Origin: Acidithiobacillus ferruginosus
Lineage (GTDB): Bacteria > Pseudomonadota > Gammaproteobacteria > Acidithiobacillales > Acidithiobacillaceae
Direction: 5' to 3'
NCBI RefSeq assembly: GCF_018854495.1
Contig: NZ_JABBDR010000090.1
Location: 1 to 14,456 of the forward strand
Length of the DNA stretch: 14,456 nt
Shown here piece after piece: positions 1 to 7,296 of this stretch. The position numbers and the translations under genes were made by a program. Under the pieces are notes generated by a model, which did no database searches, was not told the origin of the DNA, and was given only the letters and a program-made list of their open reading frames with translations. The number at the start of each line of letters is the position of its first letter. Positions within the stretch are counted from its first letter, which is position 1.

Positions 1-1660
1 GATTCAGAGTGACCCGCCGCAGAGGCGAGCAGGCGCGGACATCGGGCAGTGCGCAAAGCTGGTGCGCTGCGCCATGGGGGAGGAGGGAGTCTCTATTCAT
101 CCCGGCCTGCACATAGAGGTCCGCGCGTAAAATGTCGGTCAACCAGTTGGCGACGGAGTCACGGAATGAACCTACCATCACCGCCATGGCCACGACCAGA
201 CTAAAGGCCACTACCACTGCAGCCAGGCTCTGCGCCGCCCGCCCCGGCGCGCCCCGCAGTTGTTCCAGGGCCAGACGCCAGACGGGTGCATGGGGCAGGG
301 GAAAGAGCCGGGTCAGTGCGCCCAGGAGCGGTGCCAGTAAAAAGAGCAGGGCAAAGAGCAGGCAGGCTACCGCGCCGTAGGCTAGATAGGGGATGCCGCG
401 GATGGCCGGCGCCAACGACCCTGCCAAGGCCAGCCCCAAGAGTAGCAGACCTACCCAGGGATGCTGGCGCTGCTGATGGGCCTGCTCTTCAGAGCCGGCC
501 CGCAACGCCAGGGCGGGGATCGCCCGGCTGGTTTCCCAAGCCGGTAAAAAGGCGCCGGTCAGCGCCGCGCCCAGGCCCGCCGCGAAAAAGATCAGCAGGA
601 GTCCCGGATGCCATTGCAGGCGCAAAGCCGTGGCACTGAAATATCCCGCTCCGAGGTCGCCACCCATGTGTGCCAGGGCCAGCCAGGCCGCCAGCATGCC
701 CAGCGGCAGACCCAGCAGCGCACCCGGCAGACCCAACGTCGCACCCTGCAACAATACGGCCAGTACGACTTCCCGGCGGCGCAGGCCCAGGACCCGCAAC
801 AGGGCCAGTTGCTGCCGTTGCCGCACTACCCCCATGGCCAGGGTGGAATAGACGAGAAAAGCTCCGGTAAACAGCGCTACCAGCGACAGTACCAGCAGGT
901 TCACGCGATAGGCGCGCGAAGCATCTGCAGCCACTTGTCCCTGCTGCGCCGGGCTTTGTAACACGGCGCCGACCGGCAGATGTCCCTGCCATCGCGCGAG
1001 AAAGTGAGTGACGGGTATTCCGGGGTACAGACGCAGGTCGACCTGATTGAGGGTGCCGACCCTTCCCCACAGCCACTGTACTGCCGCAATATCCATGACA
1101 CCGAATGCTTCGCTGCTGCCCACACCCGGCAGTTCGCCGATGATTCGCAGTGCGCGTGGCTGTCCGTCCGCGTCGAGCGTCAGTGTATCCCCTACCCGCA
1201 GGCCGAGATGTGTCAGCGCCGCCGGGCTCAGGGCAATGTGGTCGGGGGTCAGCAAGGCAAGCGGGCTATGCAGATTGAAAGGCAGCAGCGGTTGTCCCAT
1301 GCGCGCCGCCTGGAAGGCGTCAATGCCGAGAATGGGGAGCATGCCCTTCCGGGCAGGATGCAGTACCTGCGCCTGCAAGCGGATTTCCGGGGTGGCCACG
1401 GCCACATCTCTGGCCATACTCAGGCGCACATACCATTGTTCGGAAAAGCCCTGCCCCGGCGCCGTCAGGGTCAGGTCGGCCTGCCCCGACAGACGCCGCA
1501 GCCCGGCAGAAAAATCGCTTACGGCCTGGATGTTGATGAGGGCAATGGCCAGTCCCAGCGCGACCCCCAGCGCAATGCCGATGATCGCCAGCACGCTCGC
1601 CCCCGGCCTCTGGCGGAGGGGGCGCCATACGGCCGCTTGCCATGGAATCCGGGTGATCAC
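1..1660 (-). CDS. FtsX-family ABC transporter permease, 3' end beyond the window
   Basis: This is an inner-membrane permease of the FtsX/LolC/MacB/YbbP type, which works with the ATPase encoded just upstream to move or extract lipids, lipoproteins or other envelope substrates. It starts at a GTG (1660-1658) that overlaps the ATPase stop as GTGA, and 553 codons are open to the left edge without a stop. Residues 22-44 form a first membrane helix. Residues 45-250 look like a periplasmic domain. An FtsX core follows, with helices near 254-276, 301-330 and 353-373 and the coupling motif [14 protein letters not shown] (280-293). More helices appear near 402-420 and 427-449, and a second FtsX-like module begins near 462 (helix 477-498). 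Two modules in one chain resemble YbbP-type permeases of about 800 residues rather than single-module LolC or LolE. The substrate is unknown. Confidence 0.88.
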   Translation of the reverse strand, partial: MITRIPWQAAVWRPLRQRPGASVLAIIGIALGVALGLAIALINIQAVSDFSAGLRRLSGQADLTLTAPGQGFSEQWYVRLSMARDVAVATPEIRLQAQVLHPARKGMLPILGIDAFQAARMGQPLLPFNLHSPLALLTPDHIALSPAALTHLGLRVGDTLTLDADGQPRALRIIGELPGVGSSEAFGVMDIAAVQWLWGRVGTLNQVDLRLYPGIPVTHFLARWQGHLPVGAVLQSPAQQGQVAADASRAYRVNLLVLSLVALFTGAFLVYSTLAMGVVRQRQQLALLRVLGLRRREVVLAVLLQGATLGLPGALLGLPLGMLAAWLALAHMGGDLGAGYFSATALRLQWHPGLLLIFFAAGLGAALTGAFLPAWETSRAIPALALRAGSEEQAHQQRQHPWVGLLLLGLALAGSLAPAIRGIPYLAYGAVACLLFALLFLLAPLLGALTRLFPLPHAPVWRLALEQLRGAPGRAAQSLAAVVVAFSLVVAMAVMVGSFRDSVANWLTDILRADLYVQAGMNRDSLLPHGAAHQLCALPDVRACSPLRRVTLN

Positions 1661-2331
1661 AGGGGATGGAAGCCCTGCGCGTCGAAACGCAGGCGGCGTT
1701 GCGCCCGGTCTGCCGCTGTCGCCGAATGGGTCACCAGCACAATAGCCGCCGCCTCTGCTTCTCCCGCCTCACGCAGGAGGCTGAGCACGGTTTCCGCAGA
1801 TTCGGCATCGAGGCTCCCCGTTGGTTCGTCCGCCAGGATCAGCGACGGGCGATGTACTACCGCCCGCGCTACCGCAACCCGCTGCATCTCGCCGCCGGAA
1901 AGCTCCCGTGGCCAGGCATTCAGGTGACTGCCGATGCCGAGCCGTTCCACCAGAGTTTTAACCCGCTGATTCATGTCGCGCCGGGAGAGGCCGTTCAGTC
2001 GCCAGGGCAGGGCGATGTTTTCCTCTACGGTCAATTGTGGGATCAGATGAAAGGCCTGAAACACAAAACCCATGTGCCGCCGCCGCAGGAGCGTACGCGC
2101 ATCGTCATCCAGGGTGTCGAGCGGTTGACCCTTGAAAGTCATGTGTCCCGCATCGGGGCGATCCAGGCCGGCAATAATATTGAGCAGGGTGCTTTTGCCA
2201 ACGCCGCTTTCCCCCATGACGGCTACAAAGTCTGCTGGTGCTATGTGGAGGCTCGCATTGCGGAATAACCAACGCTGAGGGTCTCCGGGAAGCCGTTTTG
2301 CCAGATTGTCCAGAACCAGAAGTGCAGTCAC
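1657..2331 (-). CDS. ABC transporter ATP-binding protein (LolD/YbbA/MacB type)
   Basis: This is the cytoplasmic ATPase that powers the FtsX-type permease encoded immediately downstream. The 224-residue protein has every expected motif: Walker [10 protein letters not shown] (40-48), Q-loop Q92, signature LSGGE (144-148), Walker B LILADE (164-169), D-loop SLD (173-175) and switch His202. Size and motif spacing match the LolD/YbbA/MacB-N subgroup. The frame stays open further upstream to a TTG at 2415. I chose the GTG at 2331 because AAAGGA sits just before it at good spacing and because the protein then has the usual family length. It is translationally coupled to the permease by a GTGA overlap. 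Subgroup and substrate cannot be assigned from motifs alone. Confidence 0.9.
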   Translation of the reverse strand: MTALLVLDNLAKRLPGDPQRWLFRNASLHIAPADFVAVMGESGVGKSTLLNIIAGLDRPDAGHMTFKGQPLDTLDDDARTLLRRRHMGFVFQAFHLIPQLTVEENIALPWRLNGLSRRDMNQRVKTLVERLGIGSHLNAWPRELSGGEMQRVAVARAVVHRPSLILADEPTGSLDAESAETVLSLLREAGEAEAAAIVLVTHSATAADRAQRRLRFDAQGFHPL

Positions 2332-2432
2332 GCCATCCTTTCCAAGCTTCGCCAAACGCAGATGGCTTACCATACGCCAAGCCCGCAACGGCGACCATAC
2401 CGGTCTCCAGGACAAGGGCGGTGCATCGGGTT

Positions 2433-2462
2433 TTGACCTGAGCCCGCGCGACAGGTTAGAAT
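2433..2462 (+). promoter_or_regulatory. Sigma70-like promoter of the tRNA-Ser gene
   Basis: A TTGACC box (2433-2438) and a TAGAAT box (2457-2462) are separated by 18 bases. Transcription would begin around 2468-2470, only a few bases before the tRNA at 2472. The bases after the -10 box are GC-rich, as is common for stable-RNA promoters under stringent control; that control is inferred. Confidence 0.6.
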
Positions 2463-2471
2463 CCCGCTACC

Positions 2472-2564
2472 GGAGAGATGGCCGAGCGGCTGAAGGCGCT
2501 CCCCTGCTAAGGGAGTATGGGGCTAAACACTCCATCGAGGGTTCGAATCCCTCTCTCTCCGCCA
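2472..2564 (+). tRNA. tRNA-Ser (anticodon GCU)
   Basis: The full cloverleaf can be folded by eye. The acceptor stem is GGAGAGA (2472-2478) with TCTCTCC (2554-2560). The anticodon stem CTCCC/GGGAG encloses loop CTGCTAA with anticodon GCT at 2506-2508. A long class II variable arm (2516-2536) is as expected for serine. The T-arm is GAGGG, loop TTCGAAT, CCCTC (2537-2553). The discriminator is G and the CCA tail is encoded (2562-2564). It reads AGC and AGU codons. It stands alone between the minus-strand ABC genes and trxA, with its own promoter. Confidence 0.97.
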
Positions 2565-2609
2565 CCCTTACTGGCTTAAAATCTTAACGAAAGTGACCAT
2601 CCATCGCTC

Positions 2610-2637
2610 TTGCATCCCTGTTGTATCGTGCTATCCT
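2610..2637 (+). promoter_or_regulatory. Possible promoter for trxA-rho
   Basis: TTGCAT (2610-2615) and TATCCT (2632-2637) are separated by 16 bases, upstream of trxA in the 216-base gap after the tRNA. Both boxes are imperfect and the implied leader is about 135 bases, so this is only the best candidate seen. The rest of the gap holds no convincing small gene. Confidence 0.3.
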
Positions 2638-2780
2638 TCAATCATCTTATGGACTGAAAGAAGTACTTATCTGCGGGCGCCATCCGGCGCATGTGGTTTC
2701 GGGTCAAATCCCTCGAATGATAAAAATCTCATGAATATCCACCGAAGCGTTGTACCCAACTGACTGAGGAGCTCTCTCCA

Positions 2781-3107
2781 ATGAGTGACGCCATTCTTTA
2801 TGTGTCTGATGACAGTTTTGAAACGGATGTATTGAAGTCCTCTAAACCGGTATTGGTCGATTTCTGGGCCGAATGGTGCGGGCCTTGCAAGATGATCGCC
2901 CCCATTCTGGAAGAGATCGCTGGCGAATATGCCGACCGCCTGCGGGTTGCCAAATTCAACATCGACGAAAATCCCAATACTCCCCCTCAGTACGGCATTC
3001 GCGGTATTCCCACACTGCTCCTTTTCAAGGCTGGCAAACTTGAAGCGACCAAAGTGGGTGCCCTGAGCAAAGCCCAACTGACCGCATTCCTGGATAGTCA
3101 ACTTTGA
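2781..3107 (+). CDS. trxA: Thioredoxin 1
   Basis: This cytosolic thiol-disulfide oxidoreductase reduces protein disulfides and is recharged by thioredoxin reductase and NADPH. The protein has 108 residues, the normal length. The active site is W32-C33-G34-P35-C36 within the conserved [13 protein letters not shown] stretch. The buried Asp is D27, and the cis-proline follows in GIPT (P77). The ATG at 2781 has GGAG at 2768-2771. It lies directly before rho, the same gene order as in Escherichia coli. Its TGA stop is overlapped by a TTG that opens the rho reading frame upstream of the usual start, so translational coupling is possible. Confidence 0.97.
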   Translation: MSDAILYVSDDSFETDVLKSSKPVLVDFWAEWCGPCKMIAPILEEIAGEYADRLRVAKFNIDENPNTPPQYGIRGIPTLLLFKAGKLEATKVGALSKAQLTAFLDSQL

Positions 3108-3166
3108 ATACACCACGTCCCCGCCGTAAATCTCCCCGGACGCCCAAGTCCTTCCCCAACGAAGAT
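3107..3166 (+). promoter_or_regulatory. C-rich, G-poor tract before rho: candidate Rho utilisation (rut) site
   Basis: In the 60 bases from the trxA stop I count about 26 C against about 9 G, an imbalance unlike the flanking genes. Rho loads on unstructured C-rich, G-poor RNA, and rho is known to be autoregulated through its leader in Escherichia coli, so an autoregulatory role here is reasonable. The tract is also readable as codons in frame with rho from a TTG at 3104, which would let ribosomes mask it. The function is inferred. Confidence 0.3.
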
Positions 3167-3223
3167 ATTCTGGTAGACGACGAAGACGAGAACGCGCTTT
3201 GTCCGGCACCTGGCGCTGCGGCG

Positions 3224-4480
3224 ATGAACCTTACCGACCTCAAACGCAAGACGGCCGCTGATCTGGCGGTGATCTGCCAGGACATGGGGTTGGAGGGTAC
3301 CGCCCGTCAGAAGAAACAGGAAATCATTTTCAACATCCTCAAGGCGCACGCGCGCAATGGCGACGCCATTTACGGTGAGGGCGTGCTGGAGATTCTACAG
3401 GATGGTTTCGGCTTTCTGCGTGCTGCTTCCGGGTCTTATATGGCGGGGCCGGATGACATCTATGTCTCGCCCTCGCAGGTACGGCGCTTTCACCTGCAGA
3501 CCGGAGACACGGTTTCGGGCCAGATTCGCCCTCCCAAAGAAGGTGAACGCTATTTCGCGCTGCTCAAGGTGGAGAGCATCAATTTCGAAGCGCCGGAAGC
3601 AACCCGCAACAAAGTCAATTTTGACGATTTGACGCCTTTGTTCCCGGACGAGCGTTTGCGCCTGGAATACGACGCGGTACCTTATGGCGAAATGGCACCG
3701 CGGATCATCGATCTGGTATCACCCATCGGCAAGGGCCAGCGCGGTCTGATCGTCGCCCCGCCCAAAACCGGCAAGACGGTGTTGTTGCAGCAGATTGCCC
3801 ACGCCATTACCGCCAACCATCCGGAATGCTATCTGATCGTGTTGCTGATCGACGAGCGTCCAGAAGAAGTGACGGAGATGCAGCGCTCGGTGAAGGGCGA
3901 AGTGGTCTCTTCCACCTTTGACGAACCGGCGACGCGCCACACCCAGGTTGCGGAAATCGTCCTGGAAAAGGCCAAGCGCCTGGTGGAGCACAAACACGAT
4001 GTGGTCATCCTGCTCGACTCCATCACCCGCCTGGCGCGCGCCTTCAACACCGTAGTGCCGTCTTCCGGCAAGGTACTGACCGGCGGCGTGGATGCCAACG
4101 CGCTGCAGAAGCCCAAGCGCTTCTTTGGCGCCGCACGCAACATCGAAGAGGGTGGCAGCCTCACCATCATCGCCACGGCGCTGGTGGAAACCGGTTCCAA
4201 GATGGACGAAGTCATCTTCGAAGAGTTCAAGGGTACGGGCAACATGGAAGTACATCTCGACCGTCGTCTAGCCGAGAAACGTACGTACCCGGCCATCAAC
4301 CTGAATAAATCCGGTACCCGTCGTGAAGAACTGCTGGTCCCGGCCGAGATGCTCAGCAAAATGTGGGTATTGCGCAAATTGCTCGCGCCCATGGATCCGG
4401 TGGAATCCATGGAGTTTCTGCTCGACAAGGTGCGCAGCACCAAAAATAACGCAGAGTTCTTCGACTCCATGAACCGTTAA
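3224..4480 (+). CDS. rho: Transcription termination factor Rho
   Basis: Rho is a hexameric RNA-dependent ATPase and helicase that ends transcription at Rho-dependent sites. From the ATG at 3224 it has 418 residues, essentially the Escherichia coli length, starting [10 protein letters not shown] like classical Rho proteins. It has the N-terminal helical domain, the RNA-binding OB domain with GFGFLR and [13 protein letters not shown], Walker A PPKTGKT (179-185), the [14 protein letters not shown] and [11 protein letters not shown] segments, and the Q/R-loop region [13 protein letters not shown]. The start is uncertain. The frame stays open upstream to a TTG at 3104 (TTGA overlap with the trxA stop), which would add 40 charged residues. 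Neither start has a strong Shine-Dalgarno sequence. I prefer the ATG because the family begins there. Confidence 0.96.
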   Translation: MNLTDLKRKTAADLAVICQDMGLEGTARQKKQEIIFNILKAHARNGDAIYGEGVLEILQDGFGFLRAASGSYMAGPDDIYVSPSQVRRFHLQTGDTVSGQIRPPKEGERYFALLKVESINFEAPEATRNKVNFDDLTPLFPDERLRLEYDAVPYGEMAPRIIDLVSPIGKGQRGLIVAPPKTGKTVLLQQIAHAITANHPECYLIVLLIDERPEEVTEMQRSVKGEVVSSTFDEPATRHTQVAEIVLEKAKRLVEHKHDVVILLDSITRLARAFNTVVPSSGKVLTGGVDANALQKPKRFFGAARNIEEGGSLTIIATALVETGSKMDEVIFEEFKGTGNMEVHLDRRLAEKRTYPAINLNKSGTRREELLVPAEMLSKMWVLRKLLAPMDPVESMEFLLDKVRSTKNNAEFFDSMNR

Positions 4481-4501
4481 GCGGGCCTGCTGGACGCCCG
4501 C
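4481..4501 (+). terminator. Hairpin directly after the rho stop
   Basis: GCGGGC (4481-4486) and GCCCGC (4496-4501) form a 6-bp GC stem with a 9-base loop immediately after the rho TAA. There is no following run of T, so it is not a standard intrinsic terminator. It may stabilise the 3' end or act with Rho. It overlaps the rpmE -35 box. Confidence 0.3.
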
Positions 4502-4519
4502 CCCCTCCGTCCCTATAAT
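4491..4519 (+). promoter_or_regulatory. Promoter for rpmE
   Basis: A perfect TATAAT -10 box (4514-4519) lies 17 bases after TGGACG (4491-4496), which matches four of six -35 consensus bases. Transcription would start near 4526, giving a leader of about 29 bases before rpmE. The -35 element sits in the loop and 3' arm of the hairpin that follows rho. Confidence 0.6.
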
Positions 4520-4554
4520 TCGCCTCTTTGTATCAAGGCCCGAGAGTAGCTAAC

Positions 4555-4761
4555 ATGAAAAGCAATATTCACCCCAAGTACGAAGAGATCACCGTCACCT
4601 GTAGTTGCGGCAACGTTTTTAAGACGCGCTCGACCGCGAACCGCGACCTGCATATTGATCTCTGCTCCGAATGCCATCCTTTTTACACTGGTAAACAGCG
4701 TGCGGTTTCCGCTGCGGGTCAGGTAGAGAAATTCCGCAAGCGTTACGGCGGCGGGCAATAA
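4555..4761 (+). CDS. rpmE: 50S ribosomal protein L31, zinc-binding form
   Basis: L31 is a small protein of the large ribosomal subunit that contributes to the bridge between subunits. It has 68 residues, beginning [12 protein letters not shown]. The zinc ligands C16-x-C18 and C37-x-x-C40 are all present, so this is the C+ (zinc-containing) type and not the zinc-independent paralogue induced on zinc starvation. The frame is open upstream to a TTG at 4528, but the ATG at 4555 gives the exact family N-terminus. The promoter with a perfect TATAAT lies just upstream. The malic enzyme gene starts six bases after its stop, so the two are probably cotranscribed. Confidence 0.97.
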   Translation: MKSNIHPKYEEITVTCSCGNVFKTRSTANRDLHIDLCSECHPFYTGKQRAVSAAGQVEKFRKRYGGGQ

Positions 4762-4767
4762 ATCGGG

Positions 4768-6006
4768 ATGGTGGAGGCCGACCCTCAGGCGGATTTGCGG
4801 CGCCGGTCGCTGGACTATCACGCCCGTATGCCGGCAGGCAAGCTTTCCGTCGTGCCAAGCAAGCCCTGCGCCAGTCCCGAGGATCTGTCTCTGGCCTACA
4901 CGCCAGGAGTGGCGGCCCCGGTACGGGAGATCGTCGCCGACCCGGATAAGGCTTACGACTATACGGCCAAGGGTAACCTGGTGGCCGTTATCAGCAACGG
5001 TACGGCGGTGCTCGGCCTGGGTAATGTCGGGCCGTTGGCGGGTAAGCCGGTCATGGAAGGCAAGGCGCTGCTTTTCAAGCGCTTCGCGGATATTGACGCG
5101 TTTGATATCGAAGTGCAGGCGCGCGACGCCGAGCATCTCATCGACGTGGTGGCGGCCATCGCCCCAGGTTTTGGGGGCATCAACCTGGAGGACATCGGTG
5201 CGCCCGTATGTTTTCGGGTAGAAGAAGCCTTGCAGGCCATGCTGGATATTCCCGTACTTCACGATGATCAGCATGGTACGGCGGTGATTGTGGCAGCGGC
5301 GTTGCAAAATGCACTGGAATTGCAGGGTAAGGAGTTGGGCCGCGCCAAGGTCGCTATTGTTGGTGCTGGTGCCGCCGGAATTGCCATTGCGCGTATGTTG
5401 CGGGCACTGGGGGTAGCGGATATCTTCCTGAGCGATTTGCATGGCGTGCTGCACAGCAAACGTACGGACCTCACCCAATGGCATAAACCTTTTGCCGTGG
5501 CACCCCAAGACTGGGATCTGGCGGCGATGTTGCGCGGTGCCGATGTAGTCATCGGCGTCTCTGTGCGCGGCGCCATTCCGGAAGCGGCGTTGTCGGCGCT
5601 GGCGCCCAAGCCGGTAATTTTTGCACTCGCCAATCCCGATCCTGAAGTGGACCCCGCCCTAGCGCGGCGCCTGCGTCCAGACGCCATCATCGCCACGGGT
5701 CGATCGGATATGCCCAATCAGGTCAACAACGTGTTGGGCTTTCCCTTCCTCTTCCGCGGCGCACTGGATTGCCGGGCTCGGCAGATCAACCAGCCCATGC
5801 TGCTGGCGGCCGTGGATGCTTTGGCGAAGCTGGCGCGGGAGCCGGTGCCGGACGCTGTGCAGGCCGTTTACGGGCTGACCGCACCGCAAGGTCTGACCTT
5901 CGGCCCCGAGTACATTATCCCCAAACCTCTGGACCCCCGCCTACGGCCGTGGGTCTCTGGCGCGGTAACCGCTGCCGCCCGGGAAAGCGGCGTCGCGCGG
6001 CGCTGA
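4768..6006 (+). CDS. Malic enzyme, short form (malate to pyruvate and CO2)
   Basis: This enzyme oxidatively decarboxylates malate to pyruvate with NAD or NADP, linking the C4 and C3 pools. The 412-residue protein has the full catalytic core: Y44 in AYTPGVA, catalytic K99 in MEGKALLFKRF, metal ligands E141-D142 (NLEDIGAP) and D167 in HDDQHGTA, dinucleotide motif GAGAAG (199-204), and ANPDPE and GRSDMPNQVNN nearer the C-terminus. It lacks the C-terminal phosphotransacetylase-like domain of MaeB, so it belongs to the short stand-alone form. Cofactor preference cannot be decided by eye. It lies six bases after rpmE and six before the next gene, in an apparent operon. The Shine-Dalgarno sequence is weak. 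Confidence 0.93.
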   Translation: MVEADPQADLRRRSLDYHARMPAGKLSVVPSKPCASPEDLSLAYTPGVAAPVREIVADPDKAYDYTAKGNLVAVISNGTAVLGLGNVGPLAGKPVMEGKALLFKRFADIDAFDIEVQARDAEHLIDVVAAIAPGFGGINLEDIGAPVCFRVEEALQAMLDIPVLHDDQHGTAVIVAAALQNALELQGKELGRAKVAIVGAGAAGIAIARMLRALGVADIFLSDLHGVLHSKRTDLTQWHKPFAVAPQDWDLAAMLRGADVVIGVSVRGAIPEAALSALAPKPVIFALANPDPEVDPALARRLRPDAIIATGRSDMPNQVNNVLGFPFLFRGALDCRARQINQPMLLAAVDALAKLAREPVPDAVQAVYGLTAPQGLTFGPEYIIPKPLDPRLRPWVSGAVTAAARESGVARR

Positions 6007-6012
6007 ATCGCG

Positions 6013-7068
6013 ATGCGTCTCGCGGATCTGACGGTTCGCGATCTGCGATTCGCCTTCGGCCAACTGCTCGCCGCTGTTTTGTTTTTTGCCCTTGTCTGGA
6101 AAATTCTTTCCCCCTTTTTGCCAGCCCTTGGCTGGGCCGCTATTCTCGTTTATGCGACCTGGCCGCTGGCTGGTCCCTTGCGCCGACATTGGCCGCCCGT
6201 GCCGGCAGCAGCAGGCGCCACGCTCATGTTGGCGCTGATTTTCATTCTTCCCGTACTTTTCCTGAGCATCAGCCTGGGGACGGAGTTGCACCATGTACTG
6301 ACCGATATCGGTAGCGTGGATGCACACACGACCCTGGAAGCAAGTTTGAATCGGATACCTTGGTTGCATGATCTGCTCGCGCAGATTCCTGCAGCCTGGA
6401 AGACGAAACTGGAGCCCGGTGCCCTGACCCCCGACCTGTCCGCCTGGGCGGGGCGGCTGGGTAGTGTTGCGGGTGGAATCGGTCGTTTCGGTACTTTGCT
6501 TATACTTGTTCTCATCACCGCCTTTTTCTTCTACCGGCATGGTGAAGCGCTGGTGGACCAGTTGCGCCGTTTTGTCGGCCAGGTGCTGGGACAGCGGGGC
6601 GATGCTTATCTGCGGACGGTGGCCAGCACCATCCGTGCGGTGATTTATGGCATTCTGGCGACCGCGGTGGCGCAGGGGGCGCTGGCGGGATTGGGTTACT
6701 GGGTGGCGGGACTGCCCGCACCCGTACTGCTGGCCATCGTCACCCTGCTGTTTTCCTTTATCCCCTTCGGTACCCCACTGGTCTGGGGGGCTGCGAGCAT
6801 CTGGTTGCTATCTCAGGGCGAGATTTGGGCGGGAGTGGGTCTGGCCCTGTGGGGCGCGCTGGTGGTGAGCTGGATCGATAACCTGATTCGCCCGCTGGTG
6901 ATTTCCAACGCGGTACGGATTCCATTTCTGCTGGTTCTATTCGGGGTGCTCGGCGGCATTTTCGCCTTCGGCTTCCTCGGTTTGTTTCTGGGGCCGGTGC
7001 TGCTGGCCGTGCTGTTGGCGATCTGGAATGAGTGGTTGCGGCCAGCGCCTGCCGCGCCGCAAGGTTGA
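6013..7068 (+). CDS. AI-2E family transporter (YdiK/PerM-like membrane protein)
   Basis: This polytopic inner-membrane protein belongs to the AI-2E exporter superfamily (formerly UPF0118). Described members transport autoinducer-2 or act as Na+/H+ antiporters, but most are uncharacterised. It has 351 residues, the family norm. Hydrophobic segments lie near 13-32, 37-55, 68-90, 158-174, 206-232, 237-265, 271-287 and 303-338, with a soluble stretch at 91-155. Family signatures seen are SFIPFGTPLVW (248-258), DNLIRPLVIS (289-298) and GFLGLFLGP (320-328). It starts six bases after the malic enzyme stop. No luxS is in view, so there is no support for an AI-2 role. Confidence 0.88.
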   Translation: MRLADLTVRDLRFAFGQLLAAVLFFALVWKILSPFLPALGWAAILVYATWPLAGPLRRHWPPVPAAAGATLMLALIFILPVLFLSISLGTELHHVLTDIGSVDAHTTLEASLNRIPWLHDLLAQIPAAWKTKLEPGALTPDLSAWAGRLGSVAGGIGRFGTLLILVLITAFFFYRHGEALVDQLRRFVGQVLGQRGDAYLRTVASTIRAVIYGILATAVAQGALAGLGYWVAGLPAPVLLAIVTLLFSFIPFGTPLVWGAASIWLLSQGEIWAGVGLALWGALVVSWIDNLIRPLVISNAVRIPFLLVLFGVLGGIFAFGFLGLFLGPVLLAVLLAIWNEWLRPAPAAPQG

Positions 7069-7158
7069 ATGTATAGGAGCATGTGCCCAAAAAACCCTTT
7101 GATCCGTCATCGGCGGAGAAAAACTCAGCGGATTTGCCGCTCGGCGAGCGTCTACTTC

Positions 7159-7187
7159 TTGGCCTGTCTCACGCTAGGCCCTATACT
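7159..7187 (+). promoter_or_regulatory. Promoter for ilvD
   Basis: TTGGCC (7159-7164) and TATACT (7182-7187) are separated by exactly 17 bases. Four of six -35 bases and five of six -10 bases match the sigma70 consensus. Transcription would start near 7194, giving a leader of about 100 bases. The region between the AI-2E gene and this promoter (7069-7158) holds only a weak 5-bp hairpin (7127-7141) without a T tract. Confidence 0.55.
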
Positions 7188-7194
7188 GCGGATA

Positions 7195-7296
7195 CTAACC
7201 AGACGGTCAGTGTGCTTTTACTTGGCACCCTGCCACGCCGCCATCGGGGTGGCATCCACGCGATGCATCCCCTGCTGAACTTGCCACGAGGACCTC
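7195..7296 (+). promoter_or_regulatory. ilvD leader with mutually exclusive stem segments
   Basis: Four complementary blocks occur in order: A, TGGCA (7223-7227); B, TGCCAC (7231-7236); C, GTGGCA (7249-7254); D, TGCCAC (7282-7287). D abuts the Shine-Dalgarno GAGG (7288-7291) of ilvD. A can pair with B and C with D, or B with C, leaving D free. The B-C stem is extended by two more pairs past a one-base bulge. C can also form GCATC/GATGC (7252-7256 with 7262-7266). Just before A, a GTG-initiated frame reads three successive Leu codons (7215-7223). The topology is like an attenuator, but the stems are short and the function is unproven. Confidence 0.3.

Noticed and set aside
980..1927. Plus-strand open frame of 315 codons in the ABC region
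   Set aside because: It crosses the boundary between the ATPase and permease genes on the other strand, and it has no domain pattern.
2676..2689. GCGCC/GGCGC hairpin in the gap before trxA
   Set aside because: It is a five-pair stem without a T run and far from the tRNA 3' end. A terminator or riboswitch call is not supported.
3719..4470. Two minus-strand open frames opposite rho
   Set aside because: They lie entirely under the conserved Rho ATPase core and read as composition artefacts.
4513..5508. Long open frame on the minus strand (331 codons) opposite rpmE and the malic enzyme
   Set aside because: Both plus-strand genes have intact family motifs in this interval. The antisense translation shows no recognisable domain and is explained by GC-biased codon use.
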